A DNA stretch of 64,000 nucleotides from Triatoma infestans (lineage: Eukaryota > Arthropoda > Insecta > Hemiptera > Reduviidae). How positions within the stretch are numbered: the first letter of the stretch is position 1; every line of letters begins with the position of its first letter. The translations under genes were made by a program, and so were the position numbers. Location: contig JAAEAF010000373.1 of the NCBI GenBank assembly GCA_011037195.1, positions 186,001-250,000 on the forward strand. Reading direction: 5' to 3'. Positions 27,501 to 40,500 of the stretch are shown in pieces. The notes beneath the pieces were generated by a model that worked only from the letters and a program-made list of their open reading frames with translations, was not told where the DNA came from and made no database searches.

Positions 27501-30500
27501 GTTGTAGTTTTGTTTCATTTTCTTGTTTAACTAAATTCAATTGCGCTTCCTCTTCTTCTTTCATGAGATCTATCTTAGATTGAATTCTAAAATGATATCA
27601 AATAAATAGCAACATGAAAATAAATAAGTTATTAAATTTGTATTGTTATGAATTTAATTCTGAAGGGGAAAGTGGATTGGTCATTTCTTCAGGGAACTTG
27701 GCATCCCTTCGAATATTCTTTGTGAAATAGAAGTGCAAAGTTATTTGGGCCTAGCGTACCAAAAACAAACTCTTATCACGTAAACCGCATTGAATACATT
27801 ATAGATACTAACTTCTGTTGAAGACAGACAAGCAAGGGAGTCCTCTTTTATACTAATTTCTAATTGTGCAATTCTTCAAAGTTGATTTACAATCACTTAG
27901 CTAAATTTATACTTTTAAATTTACTACATTTATTAAGGATTTGCTCAAAAATATCGAGAGTGCTAATCACAAGTTGTCTTCAAAGAATCATATTTATTCT
28001 TACTTAACTAAAAAAAAATTTTCAGGTATTTTTTAGATGTTACAACTTTGAATATTGACATGTCATGAATTTTGATTATTATTTATATTTTATATTATAA
28101 TATTATCTATATTTATTTTATTATATTAATTTTAAAAGAACAAAATAATTAATTCATCTTTAACAAATGCGAGAAAACAAACAAATTCAATATGTTGTAA
28201 CGGAAGAAACAAAACACAATGGTCACAAGAATTAATTAAATTTTTGAAAACTGACATTTCTTTTCTTTTCTGTTTTTCTAACTCGAAATCAGCATCAAGT
28301 TTCCTTTTCTCCTCATTTAATTTCTCTTCTTCTTCTTTTTTATAATTACTAAGCATTAACTCATGATTTGCTCTTGCATCGTTCATAAACTTATTCCTAT
28401 CAACTTCTAAATTTTTCATCAATTCTTGTACAGCTTTTTCATTACTAGTTCTAGAAAATAATAAATCAAGTTTAAATGAAACTTAAAATTATAATTACAA
28501 TTTTAACATGCATGCAAAATTTAATTTTTTTAAACCTTACCTAATTTCTAATTCTTTCTTTTTATATTCCTCTTCAAGAGATTCTTTCAGTTCTGCAAGT
28601 TTAGATTCAGATTCTTGTTTCAATCTATTTTTTTCATCTTCCTCAAATTTTGTAAGGTTTTCTTTAATTTCCGTTAAGGTATCGTTCTAAACAAAAAAAA
28701 AGAAGAAAATAGTGAAAAATAATCGCACAACTTTGTCTTGTTGCCCTTCCCAATCTGTAATTGACAAAGATGGAATTTTTAATTTAATTGTTTTCAATAT
28801 TACAAGTAGTGAAAAACAATACAGCGAAAAAGGCTCTTTAGAGGGAAACCCAAGGTACCCAAGAACCTTCCTGAAATAAATTTAAAGAAAAACTAATTCA
28901 AAAAAAGTGAAAAAGCTGAATAGAGGGAAAGCTGAGCAATATAATCCACCCTCTAGTCTTAATACCTGGTATTGTGCGACAGTAATATAAAATGTGAAAG
29001 TAAAAATCTCTGTACAAGCTTTGTGAACCAGACGTCAGAATTTTCTTTAAATTAAAAGAAATCCTAAAACGATCAAATTAAGAAAAAGAACGATGATATA
29101 CTGGTATATCTTATTAATATTTATTATAAAAAAAAAAAAAAAAATTTACACACCTGCTGTTTTTTGAGGTACGTTATTTTCTCCTGAACTTCTTTGGTTA
29201 GTTTTTCTTCAAATACAGCTAATTTTTCGGCTGCTTTTTTCCTAGCCATTTCTTCCATCTCTTTAGGAATGACATCATAGGATTCTAGTTTTTCATCATC
29301 CTTCACAGATTTAGACGTATCGACAATGTTTTGTTGAACACTGAGTGGTATATTATCGGACCGTACCGAAGTGATAGCCATATTTTCTTTAACTTTTTTC
29401 AATGGTAGGTTATTACTATCTTCCGGTACCGCTTTGACAGTAAATCTAGATGTTGTTACTTCTTTAAAAGGAAAACTAGGAATTTCTGAACGATTACTAT
29501 ATTTTTCAGAATTTACACTTAAAGAACCTTTACCAAAACTGCTTTGTGATTCATCATAGTCAGATCCATTTCCAATACTATCAATTTTTAATGGTGCCAC
29601 AATTGCCTGCCGATTTAACAATTTATTTTTAATTTTATTTGGATCAATAGGTTCAATTATTTGAGAATTTAAAGAGTTCCTATCATCAGGATTTGATTGT
29701 TTATTTTCAACTTGCTTTTTCTCATTGCTGATTTCTGTATTAACACCTTCTTCTGAAAAAAAAAAAATCTATGTGAAACACTCACATACCTGTTAGTACA
29801 TTTATTTATAAAATGAAAAATTTTCTTAAAACTAAAATTTTACACATTTATTCTAATATAAAAATATAGAGGTGGTGTGGGGGGTAAGTACCTACCTACT
29901 AACCTTGGCAGGTAGAGAAGTGATTGAGTTGGGAGAAATAACCTAGCCAGATAACAGTTTTTGAAGGTTCGAGTTAGTAGTTGTTTAAATTTTATGTATG
30001 TTTTGAAAAATTAATTAAAGATATAATTTGTTACCCCCCCTGTGTACTCACTGGCTTCCAGAGTTTTCATATTTAACATAGTGGCATCCCTTGTGGGGAA
30101 AACAGGAAAATGAGTGCACAGTTTGTAATATTAAAAAAGGGAAGATCATAATGGAGAAGGTTGTTCACGCGGTCAGAGAATGAAATTGAAAGGTTATTAG
30201 GAACAAAAGGAAGATGAATATTTGCAAGTGGAATTGAAGAAGTTAGAAAACAAGGTCAATGAATTATTTTCACTTTACATTATATCATAAGGTAAGAGAA
30301 CTTGTATTTACTATACCAATACCAGTCACTACTGATGTACAAATAAGTGACGAGTATGATACAGCAGAAGTATATTGAGACAGATTTATAACTTTAAAAA
30401 ATCTCATAGAAAAGAGAATAGTTCAAAAGGAACAATCGTGTTTAAAATCAGATCAGTTAACAGAAGGTTTCGCTAGTTCTACTAATAAAAAATGTTTACG

Positions 30501-33500
30501 ATTACCTAAATTTGAACTGAATAAATTTAATGCAGAAATAAAAGAGTGGATAGGATTTTGGGCCCCATATAAACGTATACACGAAGATGAAGAGCTTCTT
30601 AAAGAAGATAAATTCCAATACTTAATTCAGTGCACGAAAGAAGTCTAAGACTCGTATGTTTCTCCAAAGATTTCCTCCGTCGGCGGAAAATTATGAAGTG
30701 GCAGTCGAGGGAATGAAGCGAAAATTTGGGCGAGGCGATTTATTGAAAGAGTTTTATATACGAGAATTATTAAGTAGTGTTCGAACAGCTCAATAAAAAG
30801 AGATGTGCTAACCTAGCAGAGCTATGGCAAATTAGAAACAACTCAAATCAGTCGAATCTTTAGGGGTGACAGTAGATAATTCTGCTTACTTCTTGTACCC
30901 CTTGGTAGAATCTGCACTTTCGAAGGAAATTATAAAAGTATGGGAAAGAAAACGACTAACTTACGAAGAGGATAAAGATCATGAAGAGGAAAATAAACCG
31001 TTAAAGAAACTGATGACGATTTTAAAACATGAATTAGAATGTGAAGAGAGAGTATCACTCGCTCGCAATCATTTCGTGAAGGATGAAGAAAAAGGATTGT
31101 CTAAGATTAAGGTAGGATCAGTTCCTACAGCCGCAACGTTAGTCGTAGGTAAAATTAATGCATGTGTGTTTTGTGGTAAACCATCATATAAATCACAAGA
31201 TTGTTTCTCCGCTAACAAGTTATCAGTTTAAGAAAGGAGAGAAAAATTGAGTATAAACAAATGCTGTTTTCAATGTTCGAAACAACGTCATTCAGCACGT
31301 AATTGTAAAAATTGTGTGAAATGCTTTATATGTAGGCGAAAACACTTAACCGTTATGTGTCCAGAAACGAAGAAAGAAGAAAACAGGTCCTCAACAGAAG
31401 TTGGAAATAAAGAAGAAAATTTAAAAGCTGAAAATCAGTCAATGTGTCTATCAAAAATAATTTTTATGAGGTAACACTGTGGCAGACGTTAATGGTGAAG
31501 GTTCATGGTCCATCATTGTCAGAGCGTTGCTTGATTCAGGGTCACAAAGATCGTACATAAAGAAAGAATGTGTTGAGAAATTAGGGTTAAGTAAAATCAA
31601 GGAGGAGACACAGTCTATTTGGAGAGAGAAAAGGAAACAATAGTCACATAACGTATATAAAATTAAACTACAAAACTTACAAACTGAATTCTCTTGTGAC
31701 GTAGAAATACTAGAGCAGAAGACAATATGCACTGCATGTCCTAAAGTAGGCGATAAAAAATATTTAGATGTTTTGAGAAAGAAGAGTATATACCTAAGTG
31801 GCCAACGATGGAAAGAAATGGAAATATCTTTACTAGTGGGAGCAGACATTTTAGGTAATCTGCTAACAGGTAAAATAGAACGAACTGATAATAATTTGGT
31901 AGCTGTAGAAATAAGAGTGGATGGAAGTTAATGGGCTCAATTCATACTGAGCAAAGTAGCCATAAACAATTAGGACTAACTAATTTAATTATACACGAAG
32001 CAAAAATATCAGATCTATGGTACCTTGATATCCTAGGAATAACAGATTCAGCTGAAAATCATTCAAAATTAGAAGTGGAGGAATCGGTAATGAATAATTT
32101 TTTAGACACAGTTTCGCAAGATGTGACGGGAAGATATATGGTGCATATGCCCTGGGTAGAGGGTCATCCAGTTTTAGGATCTAATCTTAATTTAGCAGAA
32201 AAGAGGTTAGATTTGATTTGTAAAAAATTAAAGAAGGAAGGACATTATGAAGAATATGACAATGTATTTAGAGATTGGTTGGAAGAAAAGATGATTGAAA
32301 AGGTAACATACGATGGTAAAAGTGAGTCGTTAGAACAAATAGGTCATTATTTACCTCATCGCGATGTTATCAAAACAGTACGATAAAAGTGCGACCGGTT
32401 TTTGATGCTTCATCTCATGAAAAGGGCTTTCCTTCTTTGAATAAGTGTCTGGAGAAAGGTTTAAATTTAATTGCTCAGATTCCGCCTATTTTGATACGTT
32501 TCAGATTAAGTAAGATTGTATAATTTGTGACATTAAACTTCTTTTTTACAGATAGCGCTACAAGAAAGTGACAGAGATTTTCTGCGGTTCCTGTGGAAGG
32601 ATGCAGATGGAAAATTGAAATGTTACAGGCATTGCAGGATAGTGTTTGGCGTTGCATGTAGTCCATTTCTATTGGGCGCTGTTATAAAATACCATTTAGA
32701 GGGGTCACTCAAGAAAAAAATAGTGCGCAGAAAAGCTACTTCACAGTTTCTACGATGACAACTGCGTCACAAGTGTTGATACCGAAGAAGAGGTTAATGT
32801 ATTTATCAAAGAACCTGTGAGTATCATGAAAAAGGGGATGTTTGATTTGAGAGGATGGGCATGTTCTGATAAAGAAGCTCAAGAAAAGCAGTTGTATGTG
32901 TTAGTGTTGGTTTGGGAAGCTAAAAAGCACAATTTCTATTGACCCATCTATGCTTGAGTCTTCTAATATAAGTACTGTTACCAAAAGAATAATTTTGTCT
33001 TTTACAAACAAAATCTTTGATCCTGTAGGTTTTACCTGTCCAGTTACACTAATCCTAAATTGCTGTTACAGGAGTTATGGAAATTTAAACTAAGCTGGGA
33101 TGATGTAGTACCACCCGATATAGCTAACCGTTTCGCAAATTGGTTGAGAGGATTACATCTCATTTCAGATATTCATTACCTCGATGGGTTAGAAAACATC
33201 AGTTTGTTCAGGAAAGTATTCATATGTTCGCTGATGCCAGTAAGGCGGGTTATGCGGCGTTAGTTTATTTAAGAAGCGAATCCAGTGATAAGGAAATTAA
33301 TGTAAGTTTAATACAAGCTAAAAGCAGAGTTGCTCCTTTAAAATTTGTTACGATTCCTAGGTTAGAATTGTTAGCTGCAACTATAGGAGTGCGCCTTGTA
33401 GAATCTATAATCCAGATTGGTTGTTTTAATGAGAACATTAAGGTTTATAACTGGACAGACTCTGCGACAGTCTGGCTTGGATAAAAAGAGACCTATAATG

Positions 33501-36500
33501 GGGTGCGTTTGTCAATAATAGGGTAGCGGAAATTAAAAAATATACTACAGCACAGCAATGGCAACACGTACTAGGAACTGAAAATCCAGCAGATTTGTCT
33601 TCAAGAGGATGCAGTGCTAAGCAATTAGTTCAGAGTAAATGGTGGGAGGGGCCTAATTGGTTGTATGAACCTTTAGACAGGTGGCTTCACCCTGAATGTG
33701 AACCTGATGAAGAGGCCGTAAACTGTGAAGTCAAAAGGACTGTGAAGTCTACAACGTTGGTTTCAATAGATAATAAATCAAAATGGAGTGACGATTATTT
33801 AAAATCCTATAGTAAAACAGTTAGCATGATAAGTTGGATTTTTAGATTTATCACGAATTGTCAAAGGAATCTACTGACCGGACACTACTAGAATTGTCAG
33901 AACGGAGAATTAATTTGTAATAATTCAACGGGAGGCATTTGAAGATTCATCAAAAATTAGAAACATTAAAACTGTAATAGATGAAAATGGTTTGCTAAGA
34001 GTACAGACTAAGCTATTATATGGAGAAGATAGTGAAAACTTCAAGTGGTCTGTATACCTTGTGATTATAAAATTGTTGAAAAATTGATATGGTAGCATCA
34101 ACGTCTTTTAAAACACGCTGGTATATCTATTGTAATGTGTGAATTAAGAGAAAGGATTGGATAATTAAAAGCCGCAAAACCATCAGAGCGATACAGCGCT
34201 AAGTCTGTAAAGATGGCTGATCCTCCTCTGCCTTTAGATAGGATACGCATGTATGCAGTTTTCGAGACAACTGGTGTTAATTTCGCGGGCCGTTTACTTA
34301 AAGATGAACGGAAGACGTGGATTTCATTGTTCACCTGTGCGGTTTACAGGGCAGTTCATTTAGAAGTGGTAGACTCGCTATCAACAAGGGCATTTATAAT
34401 GGCACAGCGCAGATTCAAAGAGTCGAGTGACTACCAAGGCTATCATCTGAAGGCTTTCGACTGGAATGAAGTTAGATTTTCATCCAACAGACAAATTAGA
34501 TGGAAATTCATTCCACCAACCGCAGCCTGGTGGGCTGGCTGATGGGAAAGATTATTCGGACTGACTAAGCAATTGTTAAGAAGAAATTTGGGTAGACGAT
34601 CTAACTCCACAAATTCCGCACAACTATTTAAAATAATTTCTTTTTGGAAAAATGTTTCAAACAAAAGGGATAAATTTATATCTGTGCAGTTAGCATATTA
34701 AGTTTAAAGACAATCATTTTTTAGACGTTTTCGAAAAAATTCCCAAAAACTCAAAAATCTATTCTTTTTGCACTTCCGGTTAACTAGTTTTCATCAAATT
34801 TAGTCTTGTATTAATGCTTTTTTAGTCTTGTAGTAGTGTCTATTGGTATTACTTAAGTGGGAGAACCATATACTGTTCTGAAGTGGTACTTTATAAGGAA
34901 ATATAACGTTACTATTCCCCAGAAACCACCCAAAAATCAATTTTTACCAGAAAATGTTTTAAATAAAAGTGATAAGGATTCATTTGTCTAGATAGTATGC
35001 GAAGTTTAGAAAAAAAAAATCATTGGACTCGAAAAACTGATAAATTATTCAGGTAAAGTCTCACTTTCTGTTGATGAATTTTGGCCGAATCCTTGCGAAG
35101 AGATGCGGTGGTATTACCTAAACGAAATACCAAGTTTGAACTTCCTGCTGCTGTATGTTTCAGAGATATTCTGTTAACACATTCACCCTCACTCTCTTTC
35201 TCTCACTCACCGCACGCAAAAACCTTTTTTTTAAGGGGGGAAGGCAATAGCGATCTTACGTTCTACTGAGATGTGCCCCTGGGCACCCAAACTGAAGTCC
35301 CAGGCGAACATCGACTCTAGAACACCTCCATCAGTTTAAGATCCCTAAGGAATCCTAATAACCTGACGCGCTCTAGGGAAGATATATTCCCCTCTTTCAC
35401 CTGGTAACTACCCAGGTTTTTAAATCTTTTCTGGGTGGTAGCCCAGCAGTCCGTTAGGAGAATTATGAATGGAGTTCCTCCATCTCCTCTGCATGTACTG
35501 CAGTCCATCTGCAACCTGCATGTGCTGCCACTTTTCAAGCCTAGCTTCGTCAGGTTTCCCCTGCGTCGAGAGTGTCCCGTGAGGAAACCTATAAGAACGC
35601 GGAGTTTGTTCTTAAGGGGCCCATACACTATGCAACTTGTTGTAAAACCAGGTTGTACAACTTGAAATGGTAGGAGCCCATACACTATGCGACGGTTTCA
35701 ACAACTGTTGTACAAACTTCAGTAAGCTACTAGTGCAAGTTCATGTCGAATATATGTTCATATTCTATAAATTATATATAGGTAAAATTATAAAAAATGT
35801 CTGAAGAAACTCAAGCAGTAATCCTATGTTCCATAGTAATTGATTTGTCCTTTGAAAAACAAAAACGAAAGAAAAAGAAAGAGTGGGTTAAAGATTGGCT
35901 AACTAACGACCCAAATATACCCACATGAATTTATTAAAGGAAATGAAATGTTCATCACCAGCAGACTATAAAAATTTTTTGCGGATGGATGACAATGCTT
36001 ACCAGGAACTTCTGAACTTCTTATTTTTACATCTGTTATTATATTTTAGATATTAATTTTATGTGAATTATTTTAATGCACATTATATACTTTTTATTTT
36101 ATTTTCGTTTTTTATTTTTTTCTCCATTTATTTTATTAATTGTTATTTATATATATATTTCTATTTTATTATCTCATTTTAATGAATTAATTAAGTATGC
36201 TTATGGAGAAGGTTGTACTGTATTAGGTTATTACTATTCTGTCTTTGTCATCAACTAATGTTGGAAGTAAAATTGTACATTAGGCCCATACACGTCCAAA
36301 CATGTTCTACAACAATAAGCCACGCCCACAAAAAATCTACTCGTTTTTGATTTTATCCAACCGTTTGTACAACCTGGAAATATGACATGCAACCTGCCCA
36401 TACACCTTCCAACATTTTATACAACCACCCAAGTTGTACAACAAATTGCATAGTGTTTGGGCCCCTTTACTCAGGCCGATGCAGGCCTCCGATTTCCGTT

Positions 36501-37505
36501 GTTATAATTTCCCATGCAAATCTTGGCCTGCCGCAGTCCGGGAAGGGAATTCTAGAGTAGAAACCTCTTTGCCTTCTCGTCGCTGACCCCACAGAAAGGT
36601 TCAGGCTCTAGAAGCAGGGGTTGCAGCACCTATCTTTGCCAGAGCGTCGGCCAACTCATTCCCTTCAATGCCAACATGCCCTGGCACCCACACAATAACC
36701 ATTCGCTATACACATTTTTTCGTAATGATCAATTTCGTATGATCGTTTAGGTTTACGCGGCCAAGAAAAATACTTCGAGTTTCGGGTTGAGACCGCGTCA
36801 ATGATTTGGTAGAAACGGACGTTTCTTCTATATTTCAATGAGCTTCTTCAAAGTGGTAACAGCTTAAAACCTTGTTCCGGTCTCAACCCGGAAACTCAAT
36901 TTTTTTCACTTTTTTCTTTTCCAGGGAACCTCATATACCCGGTGAAAACTCAATTTCGACAATTTGGAACGATCGCCTAATTTCTCTTACCAGAAGTAAG
37001 GGAAAGTAATAATGAATATTTTGTCAGTTGCAGTTTATAAAACTGAAAAATACAGCTATAGAAAATATATAGTATAGTAAATTTTCAGAATAATTCCATT
37101 TTTCCTCTGAAGAAATTCAAAATACCTGGTGATTGTCCTTCACTAGCAGCAATTTCCGGTGAACTCGATCCTGTTTCAACCTCTCCTTCATCCTAAAAAA
37201 ACAAAAAAAGCTGTTTTAAAAATTTAAGTTTTGGTTGATATGAAACTAAATAATATTTCTTAACGAATAAATATTTATTAATAAACGAATAATATTTCAT
37301 AATGAAATAAATATTTTAAAAGAAAGTTACCGACAAACTATCTTCTGAATCGGAAAACTGAAACCTAATATCCAAAGCTTTGCGTTCAAAATCTGCAAAT
37401 CTGACTGATCTCTTTTTCTCATCTTCCATTTCAAGTGCACCTGTTGGCAAGTCACCTAAAATATCATTAAGAAGTTCCAATAATATTTTGCTCGCAGAAA
37501 ACAAT
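9850..37505 (-). CDS. CEP164: CEP164 central and C-terminal coiled-coil exon block
   Basis: Exons on the - strand, high to low coordinate: 37505-37331, 37192-37126, 29752-29154, 28686-28541, 28450-28256, 27586-27445, 24629-24325, 22987-22838, 22662-22415, 18065-17865, 16558-16389, 14093-13928, 13105-12986 and 10040-9850. All have AG acceptors and GT donors, and their phases join without a break. The donor at 28256 is GTCAGT and that at 16389 is GTCCTT, both weaker than consensus. The content is mainly heptad-like Lys/Glu/Leu-rich sequence. The largest exon (599 bp) encodes a Ser-rich linker followed by [19 protein letters not shown]. Intron 29753-37125 holds a stack of nested transposons. Confidence 0.82.
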
Positions 37506-40500
37506 CTAAATTAAAGTCAAAATATTCTTCAAGGTGAGAGACTCTCTCAATTTTTGAAAGTATTTAAATATTTTTATATCAGTAGTGAACTGAAGAAAGT
37601 GAAACAACACAAAACTATCTATAACTGCAATTCTTATATAGTTTTGTAAGTTTAGTTTTAAGTATAGTTTCTTTTAAGTACTGTATATTTATATAGTTTT
37701 TTCAAACTTAGAATTTTGATCAAATGTTCAGCTGAATATTAGCAATCTGACACCACCCAGACTACCGTAAATCAATTTTCCCAGCAAATAGTTTCAAAAT
37801 ATATATAGAATTATTAATTCTAGAGACATTAAAAAACACATACACACACTCCCCATTTAATAACCATGCGCTAAAGCATTTTCCTTGATTTGGGGACATC
37901 AAAACCTTTATTTTCGGGGAGTTTAATTGCGATCATTTAACAAAATCGCAATAGTTCTAAATAGAAATATCAGGAAAGAAAATATACATGGTCTTCTATA
38001 TTAGAGAACTTCTTTCTAAGGCATACCAGAAAAAGTTATTTATAAAAATAAACACAAGATCGAGGAACTTAAACATCGGTATTATTTCCAAATAGGCTAA
38101 AGTGAATAATAAATACTTACAAGCTTTTACTTACAAATATTATGTAATTACTGACCTACAAGTGAATAAAAAGTAATACATTTAGTTTACTTTAATCAGT
38201 AAACCTTATTTTTGTAACAGTAATACTTTAAGAAGGTATAAAAAAACTTATGTATTAGTAATTACTTAAGTAGGTGTGAATAACATAAGAATACATTATA
38301 AAATTTACAAAAACGAGAAACTGAAGCCTAGAGAATATAAACAACTTCTTTGTTTTGAAGAAAGTACGGTTGAACAACTAGCAAATATTTTTTTACCGGT
38401 AATCAGTGAAAAAAAGGTGGTGCTTTGTCATCTAAACAGAAATTCGATATATTTCGGATCCTGGATTTCAAACAGGTGTAGGTGAAGATTTTGGGATTCA
38501 TCGAACTACGGTTTATAAAACTTTCCCGTATGTCAGAATATGTGCTAAGGCCTCGGACTCGATTCATTTTCACAAAATATACTTGAGATTACCGAGGCTA
38601 AGCTAAAATGGAGCTCATCCTTCAAGTTGCCTTGTGTAATTGGAGAAGTGGATTGTACTCATGCAGAAATCAATAAGCCAAAACAATTCAGTGATCTACA
38701 CATAAATCGTAAGGTTATCCGAGTATCAACGTTCAAGTTACTTGTGATGCTGATGAAGTAATTACGAGTATAGATGTTCTTGGCCTGGCAGCCCTATAAC
38801 TGTCGAAGTTCTGTCCTTCGTTATATCAAAATTTAAAGAGGATGCTTGTCTTTTAGGAGATAATGGCTATGAAATTGCTCCTGGCTAATAACACCGTTGA
38901 AGCCACCCACAATCGAGAGGAAGAATTCTTCAATAAACAATATTCAAAAGAAAGGATTACTATCAAAGAATATTTGGTCACTTAAAAAGATGTTTCCAAT
39001 TCCAATACGAAATCCAGTACGTATTAGACTGACAAATGTTCCGAAATTGTTTGTAGCTTGTTTGGTCTTGTATAATTGGGGAAAACATTTTAATGATAAC
39101 TTCACTCATTCTGATGATAATTTACCTGATGAATAAACCGAAAATGTTGGAAAATTAGGTATTAAAAATCAAGTAGTTTTCTAGTACGGATTTTGAATGA
39201 TCTCCAACAGGTTCAACTTGTGTGTCTGATATTTCTATTGGTAAGTGGATGGTATTTGCTTCTAACTGTTGCAATCCTAACAACTCCTTTTTCAATTTCA
39301 GTTCATCTTTTGTTTCCTCTTTTTAATTGTAGCCTAATCAGTTTTAATTGCTCATTCAGTATAAGTCTCTGTAGTTCGGTGGTAGGCAAGTTTACCATTT
39401 CATCAGTGTCCCAAGATTTCCTTTTTTCCGCTTTCTTCTAAACTTCTTTATTCAATTGTGTTTTTATGATTTCATTTTTATTATATATTTGATATTCTGC
39501 ACTTGACTTGATTTTTTGCACTTCTTCACTTGCTTTTAATGTATCTCCTTCAATTTCTTTTTCAATTCCAACTTGAACTGCCCCAGGTATTTCTTGAAAT
39601 TGAGGGTTCTCATTAAAGTCAATAAGTCTAGAAAATCTTTTTCCCAATTCAAACATTTATTGGCCAGTTTTCTTCTTGTCAGTCTTTCTCTTTATTTTAC
39701 TTTTCATGTTGTTTAATAACTTTTTAAGTCTTTGTATTGATATCTTTTTTCCCATAATCTGCTCATACTCAGCATGAATATCTTTCCAAGTTTTCTCCTT
39801 TGCAGTTACAGTTTTTGAAACACGGATCTATAAGAACTATCTTATTTTTTGGGTACTTTTCCGTTAGCCGGGCGCAAGCGAAAAAGTGTTGTTTCGCTCG
39901 GGAGCCAAGTCGAAGCGAATGACAAAACAGTAACGGAATAAAAGTGGAAAACGTTCAACTATAAACAAATATTAATTAATAGTAAGCAAAACAAGTTCAA
40001 CTATAAACAAATATTAATGAATTGTCAACACTTTTTCGCTTGCGCCCAGCTAACGGAAAAGTACCTTTTTTTTTTTAAATATTCATAAATGCCATCCTGC
40101 TACCTTCTGCGATGAAATATTTTCAAACTCTTTCTCTTCATTTTCACTATCCATTTCTTCCGCACACGAACTCATCGTGAACAAACTTCCTATACCACCT
40201 GCGATTTGTGCGTTGGAATCTTCAATAAATAAACCTTCGTTAAATTAACGAACAAGAATGGAAATGTATAAATTAATATGCAATTCAATACCGTAAAATA
40301 AACGAAACCTTGAAACAAAACGTAACATAATCAAACATGTTTGTTTTGATCTGTTTTGAGTCATGGCGACCGGTAAGTAATTACAGATCCATCTAGTTAT
40401 AAGTATTTACTTACAAGTAAGTTCCAGTAAAACTGTGGACGTAAGTGTTTCCTTCTCAGTATTAGTAAACAGTTATTCATTCCGCTATAAGTATTTACTT

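Larger units (their letters stand above)
34612..37010 (+). repeat. Family A copy split by a LINE insertion
   Basis: The left half (34612-35265) runs from GGAAAAATGTTTCAAACAAA through GCACTTCCGGTTAACTAG to the dinucleotide-like tract at about 35190. The right half (36701-37010) resumes at ATTCGCTATACACATTTTTTC and ends AACTCAATTTCGACAATTTG and AAGTAAGGGAAAGTAA. The landmark order of family A is kept if the LINE between them is ignored. Confidence 0.7.

Noticed and set aside
31451..31849. Open frame of 132 codons on the - strand
   Set aside because: Antisense to the decayed BEL/Pao protease and reverse transcriptase region.
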